A stretch of 38,047 nucleotides of DNA from contig LJXT01000019.1 in the NCBI GenBank assembly GCA_001314815.1, positions 1 to 38,047 of the forward strand. The letters are read 5' to 3'. The notes under the pieces were generated by a model that was given only the letters and a program-made list of their open reading frames with translations, was not told the origin of the DNA and did no database searches. Positions 8,243 through 16,776 of this stretch are shown here, piece by piece. The translations under genes and the position numbers were made by a program. Source of the stretch: Algoriphagus marincola HL-49. Lineage in GTDB: Bacteria > Bacteroidota > Bacteroidia > Cytophagales > Cyclobacteriaceae. How positions within the stretch are numbered: position 1 is the stretch's first letter; each line of letters begins with the position of its first letter.

Positions 8243-9049
8243 TTATCGTGACCCAAATCCCCTCAGCTTGACTTGAGTAAGCTTGCGTTTGGTATCGAGC
8301 GGGAAGTCTCCGCGCATCATCCAGTCATAATATCCGGGTTCTTCCTTGAGTACCTGCTCGACGGTTTTCCCTTTATGCTTTCCGAAATTGAAGATTTCTA
8401 TCCCTTCCGAATTGAAAATAAACCGACCCGCCAAATCAACCATTTTTTCATTGACCAGGTCATGGATTTTCTTCATGTCGTTTTCAAAAATACCAAGTTT
8501 ATTGCCCTGAAGGTCTTCGACTTCCTCACCTGCATACCGAACAACCTGCGAACGGAAAACTTCCAAGGTAGCCAAAGTGTCTGCCTCAGCGCTGTGAGCA
8601 TTTTCAAGGGTTTTACCACAGTAAAACTTATACGCTGCTGAGAGATTTCGCTTTTCCATCAGATGGAAAATCTTTTGTGCATCTAGTAGATTTCTTTTGT
8701 CCAGGTCAAAGTCAATTCCGGAGCGAAGAAACTCTTCAACCAAAAGTGGGATATCGTATTTCAATACATTGAAACCTGCCAAATCAGCACCTCCAATAAA
8801 TTGTTGTACATCCTTTGCAATGTCCTTGAAATATGGCTTATCCTTGACATCCGCATCATAAATTCCATGAATCAAAGAAGACTCCAGCGGAATGGGAATA
8901 GTAGGATGGACGCGCTGTGTATAAATCTCTTTTTGATCATCCGGAAAGAGTTTTACCAAGGAAATTTCTACAATTCGGTCTGTCCCTACATTTGTTCCTG
9001 TTGCTTCCAGGTCAAAAAATACAATGGGATTTTTAAGATTTAAGGTCAT
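8243..9049 (-). CDS. DEDDh 3'-5' exonuclease (ExoX-like, DnaQ family)
   Basis: 268-residue exonuclease. The DEDDh site is complete: D13 and E15 in FFDLEATG, D99 in FNVLKYDIPLL, and H152 with D157 in AHSAEADTLATLEVF. After the nuclease domain (about 1-175) comes a C-terminal tail with FNFGKHKGKTVEQVLKEEPGYYDWMM, the short module found at the end of ExoX-like exonucleases and as DUF3820. This argues for an ExoX-type repair nuclease rather than the Pol III proofreading subunit, though DnaQ-type annotation is common. It follows mpl with a four-base overlap, so the two are cotranscribed. Confidence 0.88.
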   Translation of the reverse strand: MTLNLKNPIVFFDLEATGTNVGTDRIVEISLVKLFPDDQKEIYTQRVHPTIPIPLESSLIHGIYDADVKDKPYFKDIAKDVQQFIGGADLAGFNVLKYDIPLLVEEFLRSGIDFDLDKRNLLDAQKIFHLMEKRNLSAAYKFYCGKTLENAHSAEADTLATLEVFRSQVVRYAGEEVEDLQGNKLGIFENDMKKIHDLVNEKMVDLAGRFIFNSEGIEIFNFGKHKGKTVEQVLKEEPGYYDWMMRGDFPLDTKRKLTQVKLRGFGSR

Positions 9050-10407
9050 GATTCTTTAAATTTTTTCTCAAGAGCCGGAAGATCGAGATTATTATAATTT
9101 CCTGAGCTCATCATTAATAGGTTGGTGTCTTTGTAATCCTTTTCAATAAGATAATCAAACAGCTTTTGACTTTGTGTAAAAACCTTTAAGTCACTTCTCT
9201 CAAAGCCTTCTCTAAGAGTTTCTTCATCCAGAACTTCCAGCTTTTTGAGGGCTGCTGCATGTGGGTTTAGGTAGATGATAGCTTCATCTGCTTCATCCAT
9301 CGTATGTGCATAGTTAGGTAGAAAATCCCGATTGAGCGAGGAATAAGTGTGTAATTCTTGAACAGCAACCAGCTTTCTATCTGGAAATTGTCGCTTTACA
9401 GCTTCGACGGTGGCTTTCAGCTTCGAAGGCGCATGGGCAAAATCACGGTACATCACACCGTCGCTTTTTTCCGTCAGAAGCTCCAATCTCTTAGCCGCAC
9501 CTTTGAAGGTCTGGATTGACTGATAGAACTGTTCTTTACTCAAGCCCAGCTCCAGACAAACCTTCATCGCCCCGTTGAGATTTTGGAGATTGTGGTCTCC
9601 GAATAGGTGGATAGGGATTTCACCCTGATCAGTAATCAGGTACGTTTTCCCATTTTTGATCACAGCCGGGTGTGTAGGGTAGGGAACTCTTTTCCCGTCG
9701 ATTGATTCTGTCTCAGCAATTTGTTTCACTAAGGGATCCTCCTCGCAATAAATCAGAGTTCCAGATTCTGGAGTCATTTTCATCAAGTTTGCAAAAAGCC
9801 CTTTGTATTCGTCGAAGTCAGGAAAAACATTAAAATGATCCCAGGCTATTCCTGAGACAAGTGCAATGTCGTGCTTGTAGTGGTAGAATTTTGGCCGTCT
9901 ATCCAAGGGGGAAGTCAAATATTCATCTCCCTCGATGATGATGACAGGAGCATCAGATAAGCCAACCATCAAATCAAAACCCTCAATCTGCGCTCCCACT
10001 AGATAGTCAAACTGGACTTTTTGATCTCTCAGGACATGAAGAATGATGGAGGTAATGGAAGTTTTTCCATGCGAACCTGCTATGACTACCCGCTTTTTAT
10101 CCTGGCTTTGATTGAAAACAAATTCAGGGAAGGAATAAATAGGAATCCCAAGCTCTTTGGCTTTGATCAGCTCCGGATTATCAATGCGGGCATGCATACC
10201 TAAAATAATGCCATCTAGACCTTCATGAATCTTTTCAGGATACCAGCCAAATTTCTCAGGTAAAATACCCGCCTTTTCCAGTCTACTTCGCGAAGGCTCA
10301 TAGATTTCATCATCCGAACCACTCACCTGATGTCCTTTTTTTGCTAAGGCAAGAGCCAAATTATGCATGATTGCTCCGCCAATGGCTATAAAATGATAGC
10401 TATTCAT
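9046..10407 (-). CDS. mpl: Mpl-type Mur ligase (murein tripeptide recycling)
   Basis: 453-residue Mur ligase. Mpl joins the recycled tripeptide L-Ala-gamma-D-Glu-mesoDAP to UDP-MurNAc in the cytoplasm, bypassing MurC, MurD and MurE. The N-terminal Rossmann motif is IAIGGAIMHNLA. The stretch SGSDDEIYEPSRSRLEKAGI resembles Mpl (x-Y-x-P-x-x-x-x-L-E-x-x-G-I) more than MurC. The ATP P-loop is GSHGKTS (111-117). The length of about 450 fits Mpl. MurC is the alternative and is often the name given by automatic annotation; the N-terminal pattern favours Mpl. The stop overlaps the start of the exonuclease gene (ATGA). Confidence 0.83.
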   Translation of the reverse strand: MNSYHFIAIGGAIMHNLALALAKKGHQVSGSDDEIYEPSRSRLEKAGILPEKFGWYPEKIHEGLDGIILGMHARIDNPELIKAKELGIPIYSFPEFVFNQSQDKKRVVIAGSHGKTSITSIILHVLRDQKVQFDYLVGAQIEGFDLMVGLSDAPVIIIEGDEYLTSPLDRRPKFYHYKHDIALVSGIAWDHFNVFPDFDEYKGLFANLMKMTPESGTLIYCEEDPLVKQIAETESIDGKRVPYPTHPAVIKNGKTYLITDQGEIPIHLFGDHNLQNLNGAMKVCLELGLSKEQFYQSIQTFKGAAKRLELLTEKSDGVMYRDFAHAPSKLKATVEAVKRQFPDRKLVAVQELHTYSSLNRDFLPNYAHTMDEADEAIIYLNPHAAALKKLEVLDEETLREGFERSDLKVFTQSQKLFDYLIEKDYKDTNLLMMSSGNYNNLDLPALEKKFKES

Positions 10408-10504
10408 TTGGGTTGTTTTAGTTTTCGATATAAAGTTAAATCTTTGCGGAAGCCTAACGAATCATTATCAAACTATTTCACCAAAATTAATGGACTGAGA
10501 AAAT

Positions 10505-11212
10505 ATGCTGGATGACAAATATGCATACCTGATTCTTTCTTTATTCTATCTACTGGCTTGGTTTGTAGTATTTTTTAAAAGTCCCTGGAAGAGCGGAATG
10601 ATCAAAGTGGGGATTATTGGTGGGCTAATGGGAATCATTGCAGAAGTTTGGTATTTCCACGATTATTGGAGACCCCCGATGATTTGGAAAACCGGTTGGC
10701 CGGGAATTGAGGATTTTATTATTGGCTTTGCGATGTTTGGAGTTGGTGGATATATCCACTCTTCTTTTACTAAAAAGGAGATAGACTTCGAAAGACAAAC
10801 AGCCGCCAAAAACCGTGATTTTTTTATTTTATGGTTGATTGGATGTGCTAGCTTGACAGTTTTCAGTCTGATTCTGGATATTCACTCTGGATATGTCACA
10901 TTCCTGACTTTTATGGGCTTAGCGACTTATATCTGGATTCAAAGGCCCGATTTGATCAAGCTTTCGCTGATTTCTGGTTTTGCTACTTTGGCCATCGTTA
11001 TGGTCATTTATTATATCACCTTTGGCCTGCTCTATCCTGATTTCTGGGATAAATATGGAATGCTGAATGATGAGCCCATTTTGGGTTATAAAATTATCGG
11101 CATTCCAGTCTCTGAAATGCTTTGGCATTTTGGTTGGGCGGTGCTTTGCTCCATGTTCCGTGGGTATAGAAATGGAGTGTATTACAAGGAAGCTTCCCCG
11201 ATCGGGGCTTAA
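10505..11212 (+). CDS. Polytopic membrane protein, lycopene-cyclase-domain-like
   Basis: 235 residues with about seven hydrophobic segments (roughly 8-24, 33-50, 70-86, 106-124, 129-145, 154-176, 200-216). Two short motifs, GWPGIEDFIIGF at 64-75 and GIPVSEMLWHF at 199-209, each begin a membrane segment with a P-x-x-E pattern. They look like the paired P-x-E-E motifs of the heterodimeric/fused lycopene cyclases CrtYc-CrtYd. The pair suggests an internal two-repeat layout. No other carotenoid gene is present, so cyclase activity is only a possibility. It diverges from mpl and lies directly upstream of dnaB. Confidence 0.6.
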   Translation: MLDDKYAYLILSLFYLLAWFVVFFKSPWKSGMIKVGIIGGLMGIIAEVWYFHDYWRPPMIWKTGWPGIEDFIIGFAMFGVGGYIHSSFTKKEIDFERQTAAKNRDFFILWLIGCASLTVFSLILDIHSGYVTFLTFMGLATYIWIQRPDLIKLSLISGFATLAIVMVIYYITFGLLYPDFWDKYGMLNDEPILGYKIIGIPVSEMLWHFGWAVLCSMFRGYRNGVYYKEASPIGA

Positions 11213-11221
11213 TTTTTGTGG

Positions 11222-11241
11222 ACAAGTTCTGGAAAACTTGT
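11222..11241 (+). terminator. Weak hairpin between the membrane protein gene and dnaB
   Basis: Stem ACAAGTT (11222-11228) and AACTTGT (11235-11241) with a six-base loop, followed by TTAAAAATA. The T tract is poor, so this may attenuate rather than stop transcription into dnaB. Confidence 0.35.
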
Positions 11242-11277
11242 TTAAAAATACCCGCAGAAAGAAAATACATTTGTTAA

Positions 11278-12849
11278 ATGAGTGAACAGCCAGCCAACCC
11301 ACGTAATTCCCGTAAAAAACCCACTTACGAAAACCCGAACAACCTAGGTAAACTTCCGCCGCAAGCCACTGACTTGGAAGAGGCAGTCCTTGGTGCTCTT
11401 ATGCTTGAAAAAGATGCATTGACGCAGGTCATTGATATCTTAAAGGTTGAGAGTTTTTACAAGGATTCGCATCAGGCGATTTTTCAGGCGATTCTTGATT
11501 TGTTTTCCGAATCGCAACCAATCGATCTACTCACAGTAACCTCTCAACTCCGGAAAAATGGAAAGCTGGAGATAGCTGGAGGGGCTTTTTATATCACAGA
11601 ACTGACTTCCAAAGTCTCTTCTGCTGCCAATATCGAATTTCACGCTCGAATTATCACGGAGCAAGCCATCAAGCGAGAGTTGATCAGAATTTCCTCAGAG
11701 ATCCAAAAGAATGCATTTGAGGAAACGACCGATGTTTTCGAGTTGCTGGATGAGATGGAGCAGTCACTTTTTGAAATATCTGAGAAAAACATCCGGAAAA
11801 ATTACGCCGATATGCGATCCATCATGCGGGAAGCTATCGCAGAGATGGAGGCTAAAAAGGATCAAAAAGATGGTTTGACTGGAGTTCCTTCAGGATTTAC
11901 CGATTTGGACCGGGTAACTTCAGGTTGGCAAAAATCAGATTTGGTAATCATCGCGGCCCGTCCTGCCATGGGTAAGACGGCTTTCGTGCTTTCTGTACTT
12001 CGGAATGCTGCTGTGGACCATGAGCGACCAGTGGCGATATTCTCTCTGGAAATGTCATCTATTCAATTGGTGAATCGATTGATTTCCTCAGAAGCTGAAC
12101 TTGATTCAGAAAAAATCAAAAAAGGAAGTTTGTTGGAGCATGAATGGGCTCAGTTAGTTCACAAAACTGCCAAGCTTTCCAAGGCATCGCTTTTCGTCGA
12201 TGATACGCCCGCCTTGTCGATTTTGGAGCTTCGGGCAAAAGCCAGAAAGCTAAAGGCCCAGCACAATATTCAAATGATCGTAATCGATTACCTGCAGCTG
12301 ATGTCCGGCGATACCAAAGGCGGGGGAGGAGGAAACCGAGAGCAGGAGATTGCAAGTATTTCCCGTGCTTTGAAAAAGATCGCAAAAGAGCTTGAGATCC
12401 CGGTGATTGCCCTTTCCCAGCTTTCCCGAGCGGTGGAAACCCGAGGAGGAGATAAAAGACCACAACTTTCTGACCTTCGGGAATCCGGTGCTATCGAGCA
12501 GGATGCTGATATGGTTATGTTCCTTTATCGTCCGGAATACTATGGAATTACAGAGGATGAAGGAATGAGTACACAGGGAGTAGGAGAGGTGATTATTGCG
12601 AAGCACCGAAATGGATCCCTTGGCACTGTCAAACTTCGATTTATTGGCAAATACACCAAGTTTACAGATTTGGATAGTTTGGGAGGTTATCAGCAGAATC
12701 AATCGACCGAGCCTCTTTACGGAAATAAATTCTCCTCTCAATCCAGCGGAGCGTCCAGTTTCGATTCCTCTCAAACCATCAATCTTCCTAGTCGGGCAAA
12801 TGATGATTCGGATGACCTTTTAAATAGTGACACAGAAAGCCCATTTTAA
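11278..12849 (+). CDS. dnaB: Replicative DNA helicase DnaB
   Basis: 523-residue hexameric helicase that unwinds DNA at the replication fork. The N-terminal domain (about 25-130) begins at LPPQATDLEEAVLGALMLEKDAL. A linker follows, then the RecA-like domain from about 200 with SGFTDLDRVTSGWQKSDLVI. Walker A is ARPAMGKTAF (227-236), Walker B is IVIDYLQLM, and the conserved SRALKKIAKELEIPVIALSQLSRAVE and DLRESGAIEQDADMV blocks are present. No intein is present. A serine-rich tail (about 475-523) is longer than in E. coli, as is common in Bacteroidota. A TAnnTTTG-like box sits only four bases before the ATG (see findings). The next gene starts two bases after the stop. Confidence 0.97.
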   Translation: MSEQPANPRNSRKKPTYENPNNLGKLPPQATDLEEAVLGALMLEKDALTQVIDILKVESFYKDSHQAIFQAILDLFSESQPIDLLTVTSQLRKNGKLEIAGGAFYITELTSKVSSAANIEFHARIITEQAIKRELIRISSEIQKNAFEETTDVFELLDEMEQSLFEISEKNIRKNYADMRSIMREAIAEMEAKKDQKDGLTGVPSGFTDLDRVTSGWQKSDLVIIAARPAMGKTAFVLSVLRNAAVDHERPVAIFSLEMSSIQLVNRLISSEAELDSEKIKKGSLLEHEWAQLVHKTAKLSKASLFVDDTPALSILELRAKARKLKAQHNIQMIVIDYLQLMSGDTKGGGGGNREQEIASISRALKKIAKELEIPVIALSQLSRAVETRGGDKRPQLSDLRESGAIEQDADMVMFLYRPEYYGITEDEGMSTQGVGEVIIAKHRNGSLGTVKLRFIGKYTKFTDLDSLGGYQQNQSTEPLYGNKFSSQSSGASSFDSSQTINLPSRANDDSDDLLNSDTESPF

Positions 12850-12851
12850 TC

Positions 12852-13850
12852 ATGCTAGGAATTGTTTTAGATAGAAATCTTACCGATAAAATTGAGTTGA
12901 GAGAGGTGAGCATTGCTTCACTCATGTCAAATCAGGTGAAAGTAAAAATCAAGGCCGCTGCGCTAAATCATCGGGATGAATGGTGTAGACAAGGGCTCTA
13001 CCCAAATATTTCCGATGGAGTGATTTTGGGTTCTGATGGAGCTGGAATTATTGAAGAAGTGGGCTCAGAAATTACCTCTTGGAAAGTAGGTCAAGAGGTC
13101 ATCATAAATCCGTCTCTGCATTGGGGAGAGGATCAAAAGGCCCAATCCAATGATTTTCAAATCTTGGGGATGCCAGCGCATGGGACCCTTTCAGAGTATG
13201 TCATTGTATCAGCTGACCGACTTCATTTGAAGCCTTCCCATTTGAATTGGGAGGAAGCTGCAGCGCTGCCTTTGGCAGGTTTGACCGCTTTTAGAGCTTT
13301 GGTATATCAGGGAAAAGTCACACCAAGCGATCAGGTCCTGATTACAGGTTTTGGAGGTGGAGTTGCACAGTTTGCAGCGCAATTTTCAAAAGCTTTAGGC
13401 ACTAATGTATATGTATCTAGTAGTCAGGAGTCTAAAATTCAAAAAGCTCTCGAAATTGGGCTAGATGGAGGCTTCAATTATCGAGATGAAGATTGGACTA
13501 AGAAAGCCCTAAACGAAACAGGTGGATTTGATTTAATCATTGATGGGGCTTCAGGTGATGGGTTGAATGACTTGATCAAAGTTTCTCGCCCGGGGGCTAG
13601 GATAGTCATTTATGGAGCAACTCAGGGAAACCCTGGTAAATTGGAAGCGAGACGGATTTTTTGGAATCAGCTAAAAATCATGGGCAGCACCATGGGTTCG
13701 GATAATGACTTCTCTGAAATGCTGAAGTTGGTGGGAGAAAAGGAAATCAAGCCTTTGGTAGATCAAGTCTTTCCTTTTGAAAATGCCGTAGCTGCTTTTG
13801 ACAGGATGCGGGATGGAAAACAGTTGGGGAAGATTATTCTCAAGCCTTAA
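12852..13850 (+). CDS. Zinc-independent MDR alcohol dehydrogenase/quinone oxidoreductase-like
   Basis: 332-residue medium-chain dehydrogenase/reductase. The N-terminal GroES-like part has AAALNHRDEWCRQG and ILGSDGAGIIEEVG. Next is HLNWEEAAALPLAGLTAFRAL, then the NAD(P)H Rossmann motif GFGGGVAQFAAQFSKALG. The cysteine/histidine catalytic-zinc pattern (C-x-H/D...GHE) is absent: the position reads HRDEW and GSDGAG. This points to the quinone-oxidoreductase/zinc-free branch; cofactor is probably NADPH. It begins two bases after the dnaB stop, so transcription is probably shared, although a functional link is not apparent. The last 11 bases overlap the convergent PGDYG-like gene. Confidence 0.88.
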   Translation: MLGIVLDRNLTDKIELREVSIASLMSNQVKVKIKAAALNHRDEWCRQGLYPNISDGVILGSDGAGIIEEVGSEITSWKVGQEVIINPSLHWGEDQKAQSNDFQILGMPAHGTLSEYVIVSADRLHLKPSHLNWEEAAALPLAGLTAFRALVYQGKVTPSDQVLITGFGGGVAQFAAQFSKALGTNVYVSSSQESKIQKALEIGLDGGFNYRDEDWTKKALNETGGFDLIIDGASGDGLNDLIKVSRPGARIVIYGATQGNPGKLEARRIFWNQLKIMGSTMGSDNDFSEMLKLVGEKEIKPLVDQVFPFENAVAAFDRMRDGKQLGKIILKP

Positions 13851-14334
13851 TTGCTTTGTAGGTTTCTTCAAACTCCTTTTTGGCAATTCGGTAAATTTCT
13901 GAAAAATCCAGTGGGCATACCAGGAAGTCACCTTCTTTGACTACCATGCTTTCACCCCAAGGAGCTATAAAAGTAAGCTCCTCATCACTTTTGAAGTGCT
14001 CTAGGTCTTGGGCATTGACTTGAATTGCATTGATTTTACCGATCGGATGGTAGCTGGCCCAGCCTTTTGACAAGCTTTGATGGATTTGGTATTTACTTTC
14101 GAAGACCTCCTTGCCAACCAGATATTGCTCACCTGAACTGGTTTGATTTTCAACCAAAAAATCACCTTCCTTCGCCGTGTTTTGGGTTTCTACACCATCT
14201 GATGTCCGGGTAATTACTTTTTCCCCCGGCTTTGCTTTTTTAGCAGTCACCAGCGTTTTCTTTTCGTAGGTTTTACCCTTTTCTTCAATTCTCGGAATAA
14301 AGTATTTGAGCATTTCTTTCTGTGTAACTGCCAT
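13840..14334 (-). CDS. PGDYG-domain-like protein
   Basis: 164-residue soluble protein. The motif KEGDFLV occurs twice, at 55-61 and at 133-139. This is a variant of the P-G-D-Y-G/V motif that names the PGDYG family and suggests two copies of a small beta-rich unit. There is no signal peptide or membrane segment. Function of the family is unknown to me. The stop side overlaps the 3' end of the MDR gene by 11 bases, and the gene diverges from patatin with an 86-base gap containing AT-rich sequence and no clear promoter box. Confidence 0.6.
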   Translation of the reverse strand: MAVTQKEMLKYFIPRIEEKGKTYEKKTLVTAKKAKPGEKVITRTSDGVETQNTAKEGDFLVENQTSSGEQYLVGKEVFESKYQIHQSLSKGWASYHPIGKINAIQVNAQDLEHFKSDEELTFIAPWGESMVVKEGDFLVCPLDFSEIYRIAKKEFEETYKAIKA

Positions 14335-14420
14335 AAAAATTTCTGGTTTTTTAACTAGCTGAATTTCAATTTACTAAATTGTATAAAAATGTTTTTCTCC
14401 AAAAATCCAAAATCACTTTT

Positions 14421-15596
14421 ATGAAGACTTTAGCCGAAAAATTTGATGCAAAGACTGGAAACAAACGAATTCTTGCCCTAGATGGCGGGGGTATTCGAGG
14501 TGCATTGACACTTGGGTATTTGAAGCATATTGAAGACATCGTTCGAAAACAGCACTCGAAACCAGACATGTTGCTTTGTGAATACTTTGACATGATAGGA
14601 GGGACAAGTACCGGGTCTATCATTGCTGCGGCCTTGGCCAAAGGAATGTCTGTGGATGAAATCCGGGATAAATACTTTGAGCTAGGCACCAAAATCTTTG
14701 GCAAGAAATATAGATGGTACCGGATTTTCGAGATTGATGATCTTCTGAAGGCCAAATATGACGATAAGGCCTTGATCTCTGAGCTGAAAAACGTATTCGG
14801 GGATACTTTGCTCGGGGATCAGAAAGAAATCAAAACTGCCCTAGTCATCGTGGCCAAGCGTGCAGATACCAACTCCGTCTGGCCCTTGAATAATCATCCC
14901 AAAGGCAAATTTTATGACTCAGAACATGGAAACAATAAAGCCATTCCCGTCTGGGAATGTGTCCGGGCGAGCGCAGCGGCTCCGACTTATTTTCTGCCTC
15001 AAAGTATCCATGTGGGGGGAAAAGACAGCTTTGCCGCCTTCGTAGACGGCGGAGTAAGTATGGCCAATAATCCTGCCCTACAGATGTTGATGGTGGCTAC
15101 GCTGAAGGGATTCCCCTACCACTGGGAAATGGGTGAGGATAAATTGATGGTAGTGTCTGTAGGAACCGGAATGACCCGCTGGAAAAAGCTTCCTCGGCGA
15201 ATCAGTAAAAGTCACCTTCTGAATTGGGCATCCAATCTTCCCGAAATGTTTATGCAAGATGCCAGTTGGCAAAATCAACAAATCATGCAGTGGCTATCTC
15301 GTTCACCCACAGCAATTCAAATAGATAGTGAGGTGACGGCTTTGGAGGATGATATTCTTTCGGATGAACCAGGAAGAAAAAAAGGATTGATTCACTACCT
15401 GCGCTACAATGTGATTCTTGACGTGGAAGATCTAAATGAGCGGTTTAAACCATCCAAACCATATACTCAAAAGCAGGTGGATAGCCTAGCTGCGATGGAT
15501 AATGCCAAAAACTGCCGGAAATTATACGATTTAGGCCACATGGCAGGAGCGCAAGAGGTCAAGCAGGAGCATTTTCCGGCAAGCTTCAAAGTATGA
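14421..15596 (+). CDS. Patatin-like phospholipase
   Basis: 391-residue lipid acyl hydrolase. I use the ATG at 14421, because the in-frame upstream start is a TTG that adds a poorly conserved tail. Catalytic dyad: S63 in GTSTG (61-65) and D209 in DGGVSMANNPA. The oxyanion loop is DGGGIRG at 21-27. No signal peptide is present, so it is a cytosolic or membrane-associated phospholipase/esterase. The C-terminal 100 residues (from about 290) carry no recognised motif. It converges on the TPR gene with one base between the stop codons. Confidence 0.92.
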   Translation: MKTLAEKFDAKTGNKRILALDGGGIRGALTLGYLKHIEDIVRKQHSKPDMLLCEYFDMIGGTSTGSIIAAALAKGMSVDEIRDKYFELGTKIFGKKYRWYRIFEIDDLLKAKYDDKALISELKNVFGDTLLGDQKEIKTALVIVAKRADTNSVWPLNNHPKGKFYDSEHGNNKAIPVWECVRASAAAPTYFLPQSIHVGGKDSFAAFVDGGVSMANNPALQMLMVATLKGFPYHWEMGEDKLMVVSVGTGMTRWKKLPRRISKSHLLNWASNLPEMFMQDASWQNQQIMQWLSRSPTAIQIDSEVTALEDDILSDEPGRKKGLIHYLRYNVILDVEDLNERFKPSKPYTQKQVDSLAAMDNAKNCRKLYDLGHMAGAQEVKQEHFPASFKV

Positions 15597-15597
15597 C

Positions 15598-15930
15598 TTA
15601 GTCCAGGTCATTTTCGAATAGAAAGTTTTGATAGGCATTTTGCAGTTCATGGAGTGGTTTTGATTCCTTGAGTTGCTTGGCCAGCTCAATTCCTGATTCG
15701 AAAGTTTCCTGAGCTTCTTGGATCAGTTCGTGCTCGGCGAAAAAGTGCGCAGATGGAAAATATACCGGCAAGTATTCGGGAAAATCCTTGAGAACTTTCC
15801 TAAAATAAAAAAGAGCTTGATCAGGTTGACTATTTTCAGTTTCCAGTGCCAATGCGTACCAGTTAAATGGGTTATTGGGTTCTTCTCGTGCAAACTCCTC
15901 CAAAAGTCTTAGTCGCTCTAAATTGGCCAT
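15598..15930 (-). CDS. Small TPR protein
   Basis: 110-residue soluble protein with about two and a half tetratricopeptide units. NNPFNWYALALETENSQPDQALFYFRKVLKDFPEY matches the TPR spacing (W-x2-L-A...A-x3-F...P), and the following helix pair is HELIQEAQETFESGIELAKQL. TPRs usually mediate protein contacts; no partner is evident. It is convergent with patatin and diverges from etfB with a 74-base gap. Confidence 0.78.
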   Translation of the reverse strand: MANLERLRLLEEFAREEPNNPFNWYALALETENSQPDQALFYFRKVLKDFPEYLPVYFPSAHFFAEHELIQEAQETFESGIELAKQLKESKPLHELQNAYQNFLFENDLD

Positions 15931-16004
15931 GAATTGTTTTTTTAATTAAGGTCTTACTGTTATTTTCACGACAAATAAATCTAAAATAATCAAATTCTAA
16001 ACCA

Positions 16005-16742
16005 ATGAAGATTCTTGTATGTATCACCAACGTGCCAGATACGACGTCAAAGATTCAATTCACTGACAATAATACCAAGTTTGACACCACAGGGGTTCAG
16101 TTTATTATCGGACCTTACGACGACTATGCACTAGCTCGTGCTGTAGAGTTGAGAGATCAAACAGGAGGTAAACTGACCGTTTTAAATGTAGGACTTGCGG
16201 AAAGCGACCCAACACTTCGTAAGGCATTGGCCATCGGGGCAGATGAAGCTATTCGAGTGAATGCCGAGCCAAAAGATTCGTTCTTTGTAGCTTCTCAAAT
16301 CGCACATTATGCCAAAGAAGGTGCCTTTGACCTGATTCTGATGGGTAGAGAATCCATTGACTTCAACGGAGGAATGGTGCACGGTATGGTCGGAGAAATC
16401 TTAGGTATGCCATCCTTTTCTCCAGTGATGAAGCTGGATTTGGAAGGGAGCACTGTGAAAATGGCCCGTGAAATTGAAGGAGGAAAGGAAATGCTTGAAG
16501 CTAATCTTCCTTTGATCGCTGGATGTCAGGAGCCCATCGCAGAGTGGAAAATACCTAACATGCGTGGAATTATGTCTGCCCGAACAAAACCTTTGAACGT
16601 AGTGGAAGCCGTTTCTGAGGAAACACAAGCAGAAGCTACCCAATACCAGCTTCCTCCAGCAAAAGGTGCTGTGAAGCTCATTGATAAGGACAATGTTGGA
16701 GAGCTAGTGAAGCTTTTGAAAAACGAAGCTAAAGTCCTTTAA
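16005..16742 (+). CDS. etfB: Electron transfer flavoprotein beta subunit
   Basis: 245 residues. EtfB and EtfA form the heterodimer that takes electrons from acyl-CoA dehydrogenases and passes them on via FAD; the beta subunit holds AMP. Diagnostic sequence: the start MKILVCITNVPDTTSKI, the block IIGPYDDYALARAVELRD, and LILMGRESIDFNGGMVHGMVGEILGMPSF followed by EIEGGKEMLEANLPLIAGCQEPIAEWKIPNMRGIMSARTKPL, the EtfB signature region. Length is normal. etfA follows after 34 bases, then the DUF151 gene, forming one unit that ends at the terminator at 18355. Confidence 0.97.
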   Translation: MKILVCITNVPDTTSKIQFTDNNTKFDTTGVQFIIGPYDDYALARAVELRDQTGGKLTVLNVGLAESDPTLRKALAIGADEAIRVNAEPKDSFFVASQIAHYAKEGAFDLILMGRESIDFNGGMVHGMVGEILGMPSFSPVMKLDLEGSTVKMAREIEGGKEMLEANLPLIAGCQEPIAEWKIPNMRGIMSARTKPLNVVEAVSEETQAEATQYQLPPAKGAVKLIDKDNVGELVKLLKNEAKVL

Positions 16743-16776
16743 TTCAATCAAATAAAGAATTTAAAATCAAGAAAAT

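Noticed and set aside
12250-12774. 174-codon minus-strand open frame inside dnaB
   Set aside because: Lies wholly antisense to the conserved helicase domain and has no domain pattern; treated as a shadow.
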